From Anisakis pegreffii (taxonomy: Eukaryota > Nematoda > Chromadorea > Rhabditida > Anisakidae): a stretch of 64,000 bases of DNA. The translations under genes were made by a program, and so were the position numbers. The stretch spans positions 1 to 64,000 of the forward strand of contig JAPYMA010001118.1 in NCBI GenBank assembly GCA_035041965.1. Direction: 5' to 3'. Below, piece by piece: positions 37,439-48,359 of the stretch. Under the pieces are notes generated by a model. That model did not search any database, was not told the DNA's origin, and saw only the letters and a program-made list of their open reading frames with translations. Position 1 is the stretch's first letter; each line of letters starts with the position of its first letter.

Positions 37439-38376
37439 GCACGGCCCGGTCGCTTGGCTGCTTCGACTCGTTAGACTGGCTTATCCAGCTAACCCTTCGC
37501 AGAAATCCATCCGCACCTCCCGGATAAACCTCCTCAATAATCCGACCGAACCGATGTCACCATCCATCATTCATATGCCGTCGTCGTCGTATCTGTATAT
37601 ATTGTAAACATACCACTTCATTCTAATTAAAATAAATAACTCGTCGCTTCGCATCTGCAATTCTTAAAATCACCACAACCGGATATCGTAAATCCCTCAA
37701 CTGCTTCGAGATAATTTTTTTTGATTTCAGGAAAAAGATCAAAAATTCCAACGCGATACGTTGATCAATTACCACCTCGTTTACCATTTACCATTATAAT
37801 TATCATTACTATTATTACAAATTACTATTATTACAAATCTCAACAAAACAACAAACACAACAACACAATAATAAAAAATTCACATCAAAACATAACAAAT
37901 TCACATCTCCAACTCAAAATTGCCTCAAATCTTTCAAAATTTTCGAAGAAATCCTGAAATTAATTCCAGATCATGTAACAATAATAATAATATTAGGATC
38001 GCTGCCGTTAGATATACGTACATACATACATAAAGCATAAATACAATGTTCTTCATATTGGCACGGCGCCAACTAAACGAATTGGCACAATGTCAACTGC
38101 CAAATCGAAACCAATTGGCACAGGGCCAACTATCGCGGATCCACCTGTCCCAGACCCCACTTTTCAAAATTTCATTTATCGCTCGTTTTCCTAAAAATTT
38201 ACCAAATTCACCTAAAAAATCACCGTTTTGCCATCTTTACTTCCCTAAATTTACCGTTCCTTACTAAAAATTACCCAAAAAAACCACCATTTTACCTCCC
38301 CCTAACCAAAAAACCACCTATTTTCCATTCAATCATCGCAAAATTCCCTAGTCTATCCGCTATTTTCTTCATAAAT
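37439..38376. other. Convergent intergenic region, lipase and TTC19
   Basis: The 3' ends of both genes face this gap. AATAAA at about 37630 probably serves the lipase. An AAC/ATA-rich tract lies at 37790-37880. No gene signal. Confidence 0.5.
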
Positions 38377-40678
38377 CTACCAAAACCACAGCCAATTTTT
38401 TCGATTCCTCCCCTTAAAGTCCCGCTCGAGATCGTGCAAAAAGCGCCTCGCGTACTCCTGCACCCGTGGCTCCTCGGACCGTGACAAATTCACCGCCTTC
38501 TTCGCGTACTTCAACGCCTCTTCCCTAAAAATATCTCCACAAATTCCGAAAAATTTTTGCGAAATTTCCTCAATAATCGCTCAAATTTTCCCTAAAAAAG
38601 AGAATTTCTCACAAATATCCAAAATCATAACTGAAAATAACAAAAATCACCCACTTTTGGCCACAATGGAACAACGCCTCAGCATAATTACAATAATATC
38701 CCGGTATCATACCACTACATTCGTCCACGTTCACAATCCTCTCAACACCCACCGCCAAATACTTCCGAGCCAGCTCAAATCTAAAGGAAAAAACGCCAAA
38801 TTTACTCCGAAAAAATTTCCAAATTTCCAAAAAAATTCCCAAAATTTCTATCCTAAAATCCAAATTTCAATGAAAATTTTCACCTCAAAACCGTAAGAAT
38901 GCAAAATTCCCTCACAAATTTGCTCCAAAAAACGGAATAAAATAAAAAATTCCTTCAGAAAAATTATATTTTCCATCTCCATTCCATCAAAAAATTTCAA
39001 TTTTTCATAAAAATTTCCAAATTTTCCAAAATAATCCAACCGATTCTTCAAAATCAACGCCGCTCCAAAATTATTCAGCAGATTCATTGTATGAAATGAA
39101 GCCGCACCGAACAGCTGATAACTTATCTGAAATCGGTAAAAACACACACAAATTCTCATCCGATTGCAAATTTCCCTTAATAATAATAATAAATATTAAA
39201 TAATAATAATAAATAACAATAAATAATAACAATAATAATAAATAATAACAATAAACAATAACAATAATACCAAAATTAAAAAATATCCAAAATCACGTCT
39301 CTCTCACCTTCAGCACTTCGTCCATATACTCCTCACACTCCGCTAACCTATCCTCACCTCGATACGTCACCTGAAAAAACATAGAAACATCAATGAAAAC
39401 ACTAAAAATTAACGGAACACTAAATTTACCCAAAAATTTTGAAAAATAACCTAAAATTTCAAAAATTTCCCGAAAATTTGGTAAAATTTACCCAAGTTCC
39501 TGCCCAAACCCCCCTAAAATCGTACCAAAAAATGTGCGTACTGTTCCAGACACATGCCGAACAACGCTATCGGATCCGTATACGCCGCCCCGTGCGCTTC
39601 AACCTGATGTCGATGCTCGACCAAGGCGCCCTGGGCCACGACGTACTTTTTCATGTGTTCTTCAAGAATCTAAAATTTGAAAAAATGACCAGAAATTCAA
39701 AATTTTGACCTGAAATTAAAAATTTCCCCGAAAAAACTCCCAAATTCAAGAAGTCCACCTTCATCTGCTTCGTAACACAGTGTCTATAGCCTGTCTCAGC
39801 GTTCTCCAGTTGTCCGTTTTGGGCAAAAATATCCGCCAGCTTCAAGCTAATGCCAATAAATTCCGGGTCACTCTCGTGTTTCCCATGCAATTCCATCATC
39901 CTGCAAAAAGAATTTTTCCCGTAAAACTCTACCCAGGAACTTTGTCGCCCATATGCCAGGGTAAATAATTTACCCGCGCCAAAAACTGAAAACACTCTTC
40001 AATAAACACCTTCGTATAAGCAGTCGGAACAGCTCTTCTGCCTTCTCCAAATTACCCATTTCATAGTAAGTATTTGCCAATTCATCCAGTACCCTACTTA
40101 TGGGTAGCTCTTCGCCTCGCTCCTTGGCCATTTCGAGAGATACCTCCAGAATTTGTATGGCCTCCTCATATTTGCCGTATTTCCGGCAAATAAACGCCTG
40201 AAATGTTTACTTGATCGCTAAAAATATCGAAAATCTTCCAAAAATTTTAAGAATTCCAAAATTTTAAGTTGCCAGCCACCTTTTTCACATTATCCTTCAG
40301 CGGATCTGCATCCGTACGAAACGGCTCTATTCCCAACAGATCCTTAATGGTGACTAGCCACGATAGACCGAACAGCGGGACAAAAACACCGCCGCCGCCG
40401 CCATAACGCTTTTTGCCCGACGACCAACGCCGTCTGCCACCGTCTTCAGAGCGTGAATTCCTAGACGACGTTCGGGTATTTCTCGTTGGGTAATTCTGCC
40501 CGTCAGATTCCCGCCCAGGTGGTTTCCCGTTGTTAAATCTACTACCCACGGGTGTTGCTACAAACTTCCGCACCCTTTCCTCTGCCCCGTCGTTCAAAGA
40601 ACAGGCAGCAGCAGCAGCTTGCAGACCCATACGACAGTTTAAGGCTACATTTCGGCAAACCACCACAGATCTGATCAT
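38377..40678 (-). CDS. ttc19: TTC19-like mitochondrial TPR protein (complex III)
   Basis: TTC19 is a mitochondrial tetratricopeptide-repeat protein needed for respiratory complex III maintenance. Exons: 40280-40678, 40010-40197, 39759-39900, 39526-39669, 39308-39370, 39041-39126, 38655-38780, 38377-38524, giving 431 aa. The N-terminal ~110 residues are basic and Ser/Gly-rich (SSGKKRYGGGGG), as for a mitochondrial presequence. TPR-type helices follow: YGKYEEAIQILEVSLEMAK, LANTYYEMGNLEKAEELF, ISLKLADIFAQNGQLENAE, MNLLNNFGAALILKNR, YCNYAEALFHCGQKREEAL. Exon 6 was joined to exon 7 because AAT-CG plus A-TTT gives NRFELARKYLA, a good TPR helix. A TTTCAG acceptor abuts the ATG, suggesting trans-splicing. 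The exact orthology is inferred from repeat order and context. Confidence 0.82.
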
Positions 40679-40684
40679 CTGAAA
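40679..40684 (-). promoter_or_regulatory. Candidate spliced-leader acceptor of TTC19-like gene
   Basis: TTTCAG lies immediately before the ATG on the minus strand, leaving no 5' UTR unless a leader is added in trans. This is a strong nematode trans-splicing configuration. Confidence 0.55.
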
Positions 40685-42244
40685 ATTAAATTATTGAATT
40701 TTGAGGCGGAAAAAATTACCCGGGAAACCTGAAACACCCGCAAAAAATTGGAAATAATTTCGAAAAATTACTTCAAATTAAATTTATTAGATTAATCTAG
40801 TGCAAATAGAAAATGCTCTATTACGAACCGAATCGAATGCGAACCAAATCGAACTTTTCAAAAAACATTTTATTTGGCGGGATTTTAAAATTTTCTCTTC
40901 AAAATTTCGCAGCACAAAATCCCGCAGCATTATTTTTGATTCTCCGGATTTCAATTTGAAATCTCCGAACAATTTGAAATTTGAAATTGAAAAATTCCAA
41001 TTTGAAATTTGAAAAATCGACCATTTGCCGAATGAAGCGTGATCGTAAGATAGAGCCGGTTTCGAGAGTAAATGATAAGAGTAAAATGAAAAAAGCAGCA
41101 GCAGCTCAACAAGCAGAACGTAATACACATCACATGGCTTTATAATAAGCACTTAAAATTAACTCGGATCACTTAAAGACAAATAGCAGCAGTGAGCACA
41201 GCACAGAGAGCACAGTTTAACGCAACATTAAACGCCAGCTAGTGGTTGCGAGTTGAGATTGATGATGTGAAAGATTCATATCTATAAGATTCTCATTAAA
41301 AACAATATACACCGGCTGTTGCTCTAATACACACGCTTCAACTGCTTTCCAGTGAGCTTCAAGCCTAAGCTTTCTATAGCCCCAAGCCCGACTCTATAAA
41401 TTCGAGAGAACTCCGGCTAATTACGATTATAACTCCAGCTCCAGCTAACTCCAGCTAATTTGTATTATCGAGAAATCCGGCTAATTACGATTACCGAGAA
41501 CTCTGGCTAATTACGATTACCGAGGTCTCCGTCTAATTACCAACTCCGTCTAATTACCAACTCCGTCTAATTACCAACTCCGTCTAATTACGAACTCCAG
41601 CTAATTACGAACTCCAGCTAATTACGAACTCTGGCTAATTACGAATTGCTATTGTCATAACCACTACTATCAGTATTATTATTATTCCTAGCGCTCCCAT
41701 TCACTGATAATATTCATATAAGTTACTCTCTGATCGATATGTTCAATGATCGATCATAACAAATCAACATGATTTGATTGATTTTTGATGACGTAAAATG
41801 AGATCATAAACGGAGTATTATTGAGTAGAGTTTTTTAGTCTAAGCCTAAGCTGTCTCTAAGCCTGAGTTTGAGAGCAGTTGTTCTTAATCCAGTGCTTAT
41901 CGCGTTAAGTGGCTTTTGTAAGTGGAGGTGTGAAGCGGCTTAGAGACCACTGGCTAATCCACTGAAGCTTAAACCTAATCTTCATTTAGTGGTTTTCGGG
42001 TTGTGATCGAGAGTTGCTTGCTGATCAGTTCTGATCAGTCGCTGATCGCTGTTTCTTACTTACTTACTTACTTACTTACTCACTCACTTACTCGCGTTCT
42101 TTCTGATCAATTACTGACTGATCAAACGCGCGTAAAACTGATCGTGATCAAATCGTTTCATGAAACTGGTCAAATTCGTTTCAGGACCAAACTCCGATAC
42201 CAAGCCCCGGCTCCGTATTGCAGTAGTAATCGCCAGTGGTGAAA
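40685..42244. other. Divergent intergenic region, TTC19 and globin
   Basis: Contains the tandem CTAATTAC repeat (separate entry), a (TTAC)n run at 42056-42090, and TTTCAG at 42179-42184, which could begin the globin 5' exon. No other gene. Confidence 0.5.
41408..41646. repeat. Degenerate 17-bp tandem repeat (AACTCCGTCTAATTACC)
   Basis: About 13 imperfect units alternating AACTCC(A/G)(G/T)CTAATTAC(C/G). The most regular part is at 41520-41646. It lies about 0.6 kb upstream of the globin. Confidence 0.8.
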
Positions 42245-43004
42245 ATGGTCAACGCCGAATTGTTGAAGAATCATGCAGCGCAATATAAATTAACCAAAGA
42301 CACGGCTGGAGAGTATCACAAACAGTGAGTTAGTTAGTTACAGTAACCACTAACAAGTAATGCAGTAACAGTACTTAATACAGTAGTAACAGTGCCGATC
42401 TGGCAGCTTTGCAGACTGTTCAAACTGCATCCGGATATGGCCGTTCACTACGATGCGGAGGATCTGGATCCGGACACGATACCCAGATCGCAGAAATTCA
42501 TCATGCACGGCATGTCCGAACTGCAGTACTTCTTTAAACTGCCGCAGGTGATCGACGACGATCGCAAATGGCGCTCTGCACTGTCCGCATTCAAGGATCA
42601 ATACGAGGATGTCGGTGTGCCCATGGAAAAATTCAATGTAAGTATTGTCTGAAATGGAAAACAAAAATTACTACGGTGTGATTTCAGTGTGATCTTTCTA
42701 TTGATTTATCGATTTTACTCACTTATCGCCAATATTTCAGATCAAATTCACGTTGTTATTGAATCGTTTAGATGATCAATCTCAATCAGTCTAGATCGAT
42801 TTCAATCAGTTTGATCAGTTGATTTTTAGATCAGTTTCGATCAAATCAATCAATTCAGATCATCAAATTTTGCAGAAAACTACCGATGCTTTCCTGGCGG
42901 CAATGGCCCTGCACGCTGGTGGTGTCACCGATGAGCAAAAAGCGAATTGGGAAGAGCTGCTGGCCAAGGCTTATGCGGACATGAAGACTTGGGGATGGTA
43001 TTGA
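42245..43004 (+). CDS. Globin, proximal histidine apparently missing
   Basis: Predicted 143-aa single-domain globin. Exons 42245-42324, 42415-42637 and 42876-43004. The exon 2 acceptor at CTTTGCAG (ending 42414) is the one that closes the frame, giving HKQLFKLHPDM. Seen: the LFKLHPDM B/C-helix signature; MHG with a histidine where distal E7 is expected; and a C-terminal GVTDEQKANWEELLAKAY matching the G-H part of animal globins. In the F helix (FKDQYEDVGVPMEKF) the place of the proximal F8 His is Tyr or Gln, and no His is nearby. The CD1 position is Tyr (HYD) rather than Phe. It may therefore not bind haem normally. The globin assignment is by fold signature; function is unknown. A polyadenylation signal AATAAA lies near 43157. 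Low-complexity TTAC repeats lie upstream. Confidence 0.8.
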
Positions 43005-43610
43005 TCCCGTTGTTTGATCCGTATCGATTCGTTGATCCCGCATCCATTCTGATCGGTTCGATCACTGATTGATCGATTGATTGATTTGAACTGATCACTC
43101 GATCAAATTGTGATCATATTGTATTCGTATTCGTTTTCCAATCTCCAATCATAAAAAATAAATGATATCTCATCGCACTCTCCATTTTTTACATCTCGCA
43201 TCTTCCACATTAACATTAGCACCAACAACAACACGAACAGTTGCTTTCGAAGTCAGCTGCAATAAACTGAAAATTTTTTCAAAATTTTCCACTTTTTTCC
43301 AAAAAACATTGTAAAAATTCTCATTCGAATGAACGATCACAAGCGATCGATGCAAAATGATCGATAATCGTGATCAAAAAATGAGAAATACACTCACAAA
43401 TGTGGAATGTCTCAGTAAAAAACTAAAAAATTCAGTGTAAAGTAGTGATTTTACTCGAAAACACAAATAACAACATAAGCCTCGATACAATTCACAATAT
43501 ACAAGCTGTTTCCTTCAAAAAAAAGCTCTCAGTATAACGACCGATTGATCTATCCGAGGGATTAACTTCAAAGAAGATAACTTCTCATGGGATTACATCG
43601 AAATCCAAAC

Positions 43611-43947
43611 ATAAATCCGCCTATATCTCACCAACTAAGCAAAATCCCTCAACAATATATATGTTATCTAAAAGCTTAGAATCTCTTCTATCCAATGATA
43701 CTAAAATATTGGCAGGTTAGTGGGCAAATCAGAGGATACAGGCCGTTTGAATAGGATACCCGTGATATTCCTATAGTAACACATCAGTGATCGACATCAA
43801 AATGATATATCTTCATAAATCCGCCTATATCTTGTCACCTAAAAGAAAATCCCTCAACAATATATATACCATCTGAAAGCTTAGAATCTCTTCTATTCAA
43901 TGGTACCAAAATATTTACACGTTATCGGGCAAATTTTAGGATACAGG
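43611..43947. repeat. Two diverged copies of a ~132-bp repeat
   Basis: 43611-43742 and 43815-43947 share ATAAATCCGCCTATATC, AAAATCCCTCAACAATATAT, AAAGCTTAGAATCTCTTCTA, TCGGGCAAAT-like and GGATACAGG blocks in the same order, with scattered changes. A dispersed repeat or local duplication; its nature is unknown. Confidence 0.8.
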
Positions 43948-44790
43948 TGAAAAATTCAAATTTTTATGAGTAAAATTACAAAATTCTCATCTTTTATTTC
44001 GTCTATTCATCACTAAATTGTCATTATTATTATTATTCAATTGCGATACTATTCGTTTCAGCACCCTGATGAAACTCAATCCGTGCATTCAGCCATCGAG
44101 CATCACCACACCACTATCATAAATGCACGATGATTCATTGAAATTCGAGAGTCGAGAGTTAATTTTTTTGAATGTTTCTGAAATGTAATATAATATAATT
44201 CTCAGTCGCTAAGTTTCATTCTCATTCCCATTCGCCATTCCACTAAATAATTCATCGCAATTTAATTAAAAACCCAACAAATAAACAATTTCAGCCAAAA
44301 AATTAAAAATTTATTCTGCTAACATCGCTGTTAGCAATTAGACGTTTTGCTGCTACTGTTCGTTATCTGATAGTGGGGGGATATATGGCATTCGTTGTTA
44401 ATACACATTCGGATATGACGATGATGATTACGATTGTGCCTGTCAGTGTAATTTGATAGGTGTGAACAAATTGATGCTGGTAGACGTTGGAAAAATGAAT
44501 TGGAAAATGAAAAATGGAAAATGAGACTCGTCAGAAAAATACTCTGCAGCAGCGTTGCACTGCATTGAGCAGCTGAAATTTCGGGGCAGCTGAAATTGAA
44601 TTTGCTTTAAATGCTCCAATTAAATCCTCCTTAAATCCTCTAAATCCAATCTACCTACCTACCTCCCTGCATAACAAGTGGATTGCTTTCTTTGATATAA
44701 ATCTTTTAAAGTTTGTCTAAATTTTGACGCCGCCGCCGCTAATTTTGCGTCAAATTTGATTTGGAGAATCTCGCTAATCGCTAATCTCTC

Positions 44791-44894
44791 GGATATCGGA
44801 TATCTCTTACGATTGGATATTTCTCTGATATCTCCTGATATCTTGTCCTGATATCCTGATATCTCTGATATCTCCAAGATATTTCCCAGATATG
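44791..44894. repeat. GATATC-rich palindromic cluster
   Basis: About ten GATAT(C) words within 104 bp, often as GATATCTC or CTGATATC. No gene overlaps. Confidence 0.6.
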
Positions 44895-45240
44895 TTGTCG
44901 AATCTCGCATATTGTCATCGAATAATAACAATACTTAATAATGCTGGATTAAATTGCCGCCGCCGCCGCCGTCGATAACACGATAAAATTTTGTTATCAA
45001 ATATTATAGAAGAGATCTCAGAGCTTTATTTTATCAGAGCCATTCGAAATCCAATCCACATTTAACGACAAAATATAATATAAATTTAATTAGCGCACGC
45101 TTTACGACCAGCACCAGATCAAAGTGATTGTATTGAGCATTTGTGGGTGTTGCTAAAAGATGCGGCCAGATTTATCGCTAGCAATAAGCGATTTTATTCT
45201 AAAGCGAATTCACAACTTAACTCTCACGGTTACTCTGCAG

Positions 45241-45335
45241 TATTATTATTATTATATTTATTACTATTATTATATTTATTATTATTATTATATATTATTA
45301 TTATTATATTTATTATTATATGTATATTATATCGC
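45241..45335. repeat. TTA microsatellite
   Basis: Interrupted (TTA)n over about 95 bp. Confidence 0.85.
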
Positions 45336-46850
45336 ATTTTGTGTTAACTATTACTTTTACACCGTTTTACACTGAAAATTTTTCGAGCAAAGGTGAATGA
45401 AATGCTGCCGCTGCTGCTGCAAAGTATGAACATGATATCAAATTTTTGAAATTTAATACTTGATCACAACACTCACCCGATCTGATCTGATCTGATCAGT
45501 TACTAGTATCGACTAACATCGATTCGATCAGTCTGTTTAAAAATCGCATTGATCACATCACCATTGATAGTAAGTAGTAAGTATTACTCTCTCTGTGGAA
45601 GTACAAACGACTACTGCATGCAGTTGTTGTACGTGATTCCACTGTTTGTGATTTGCTGCTGCTGCTGCTGAGCCAATTTCCATTTTTTTTCATTTTCCAA
45701 TATATTTCCAATATTTTCCAATATTTCTCGTCGTTTTCTGCTAATTTCCACACTTTTCCGTCATTTTTCATAAAAAGTTTCATTCCAGATTCTGCGCTAA
45801 CACATTCATTCACCAGTCTGCAAGATGCTATTAGGTTAATATAGGCTTTTTCGGGTAAAATCGTGCAGAAAATTGTCTAAATTAGCTAAATAAAGTAAAA
45901 TTTAATATTAAAATGCAACGTTTGCTGCGTGTCTGCTTGGATATCCTTTCATATCCCTGCTATCTTCTCCATATCCTTAAGACGCACGATGTATCCAACT
46001 ATATCCTTAAGTGTACACATATCCTCTTAATTGGCTATCCATCCATGCACTTCACCCGATGAATTTGTTTTACACCAAAAAAACTCTTTAAAAGAAAGCA
46101 AATTCTAACGAGCAAAACTATTCAATATCCTCCTGCTTATATCTCACTGTGTGCTCATCACAGTTCATTAGTAGTCAAGCTAGGCTGGCTAGCGATTGAT
46201 AAGCCAATCAATCGGCTCTTTGCTTTCACTGAAACGCCGCTGCTTAGAAAATTACCAGATTTCAAACAAATTTACCAAATTTACCAAAGTACCAGACGTT
46301 TTCCGGAAATAATTTTCCAATAATTTTCCAACAAAATCAAAGTTGATGTTTCCAAGGGAGCAACGAGGGTGTAAAAGAACTTCCCCTATGACAGACACAC
46401 CACAAGTCTCTAAAGCAGTCACAAACGTTTCAATCAGTCTAATGTCTTCCCAATATCTATCTAATCACGTAACTAACCACTCTACCTAGCACATGTACTC
46501 TTTAGCTTATTACTATGTAAAACTATGTCAAATTATCATGTCAAATTACTATTACTATGTCAAATTACAATTCCAAACACAAACCATTAATCCAAAAACC
46601 CTAAAATCGACCCAAAACATCCAAATTCAAATTCAACTAATCGTATCACCAAAATCTGCGCACATCCATGAGGATTAATTGCGATTTCTTATTTGTTATA
46701 CATCTTAGAAGAGGACGACGAGCAGCCCAATTGAATCGCTTGAAATTGCTCATTGAACTTTGCAAAATTAATTATTTCCAGTGAACGCATCGAGTCTTTC
46801 ATTCAAGCACAAACGCCTTAGAGTTTACTTTGCTTTGCTTGATACTATAC

Positions 46851-47141
46851 ATCACCCATCTACCCGTCTACCTATCTACCCATCACCCATCTACCAATCC
46901 AACTACCTACCCATCACCCATCTACCCATCCAACTACCTACCCATCACCCATCTACCCATCCAACTACCTACCCATCACCCATCTACCCGTCACCCATCT
47001 ACCCGTCACCCATCTACCCGTCACCCATCTACCCGTCACCCATCTACCCGTCACCCATCTACCCATCACCCATCTACCCATCCAACTACCTACCCATCAC
47101 CCATCTACCCATCCAACTACCTACCCATCACCCATCCACCC
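46851..47141. repeat. CATCTACCC minisatellite, G-quadruplex-prone
   Basis: About 290 bp built from CATCACCCATCTACC and CATCCAACTACCTACC units. The centre (46978-47070) is a regular CATCTACCCGTCACC 15-mer. The minus strand has runs of GGG every 7-8 bases (GGGTAGATGGGTGACGGG), fitting G-quadruplex formation. Confidence 0.85.
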
Positions 47142-47440
47142 AAATGCTAAAAAATATCAACCATCGCAATTAAAATCACTCAATTTTTAATGCTCTTCAA
47201 TCAAATGATCTGATTCAATCAAAATCTCATTTTTCTGATCAATTTTCTGATCTAATTGCCTTTGACGTACCTGATTTTTCTGCTTTACTACTTAATCGCT
47301 GTCGATTGCAACTGATAAACTGATAACTCTTATCATATCACTATGTTATCACCAACACTAGACCCTAACAATTCAATTCGGTTGCTCTTTTGACTGCTTC
47401 TCCAGTTACATTACATCTTATGCTGTTATTCGATGCTTTA

Positions 47441-47510
47441 TCATTACTATTATTACTATTACTATTACTATTATTACTATTACTATTACTATTATTATTA
47501 CTATTATTAT
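47441..47510. repeat. TTACTA microsatellite
   Basis: (ATTACT)n/(ATT)n mix over about 70 bp. Confidence 0.8.
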
Positions 47511-48359
47511 GACTAAATCGTATTGTTTATATATGAGATTAAGTGATACATACCATGGATTAATATTGCTCATGTTTTCACATGTTATGCTATCTCTAAT
47601 ACAATCGAGTCTCGCCACTAGACAAACCAATTTCCATATCAAACAACATTTGTGTGTGTAACATCCACACACACACGCGCACACGATTCCCGTTCCCGTT
47701 TAGTTGGGTAGTTTTTACCCGTCTAGTCGGGTAACTTCTTACCCAATTCGTGCATTATCTCCCATCCACGACCATATTTCCCGTCCATGCATTGCTTTCC
47801 AAAGCTAGCATCGAACACCAACAGCAGCATCTACTTTTTTGCCCGATGCTTCTATTAACCACCACACCCAAATCTTATCGTCTCTATTTCGATCCTAAAA
47901 ATAAATTCTTTTCAGTTCAATCACAAATGCTTTGTTTTAGTGATAAATAATAATTATGAAAAAATTAATGACTGAATAATAAATATAAATATACGAGTAA
48001 TAATAACAATAATAATAATTTTAATAATAATAATAATAATCCACCAAAAAATTCGATATCTGTTATTGGATACTTTCGATAGCCTTAATGAGATGGATTT
48101 AATGAGAGGATTACTTGAAAGTACTACTAGATAGGCAGTATGTTCTATGGGCAGTAAGCATTTGGGACTGACGACTAATCTTACGATTCCAGGGATTATT
48201 CCGAGCAAGCAATTTCATTACAAAAACCACCAATTGGAACGATCCTTAGACTGGTTTGGGAGCACTTCTAGAGGCTCGGAAAGCTGACACTTTTGAAAAA
48301 TCACTGGAATTTTGCAAATTTTTACGAAAAGTGGAAAATTTTTTGCAAAATTCTGAAAA

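Larger units (their letters stand above)
43005..48359. other. Long intergenic region with only repeats
   Basis: 5.3 kb without a recognised exon chain. It contains a diverged tandem duplication (43611-43947), a GATATC-rich cluster, TTA and TTACTA microsatellites, and a CATCTACCC minisatellite, listed separately. Open frames at 46781-47173 are simply the minisatellite. Part of this must be the promoter of the receptor at 48360. Confidence 0.5.

Noticed and set aside
38848..39040. Open frame continuing TTC19 exon 6
   Set aside because: It reads Phe/Lys-rich intron-like sequence. Splicing from 39041 to 38780 restores a TPR helix (NRFELARKYLA) in phase.
42392..42414. Longer globin exon 2 including PIWQLCR
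   Set aside because: All acceptors before it are in the wrong phase with exon 1. The CTTTGCAG acceptor ending 42414 closes the frame and gives a normal globin B helix.
46781..47173. Pro/Ser/Tyr-rich open frames
   Set aside because: They are translations of the CATCTACCC minisatellite and stay open in more than one frame.
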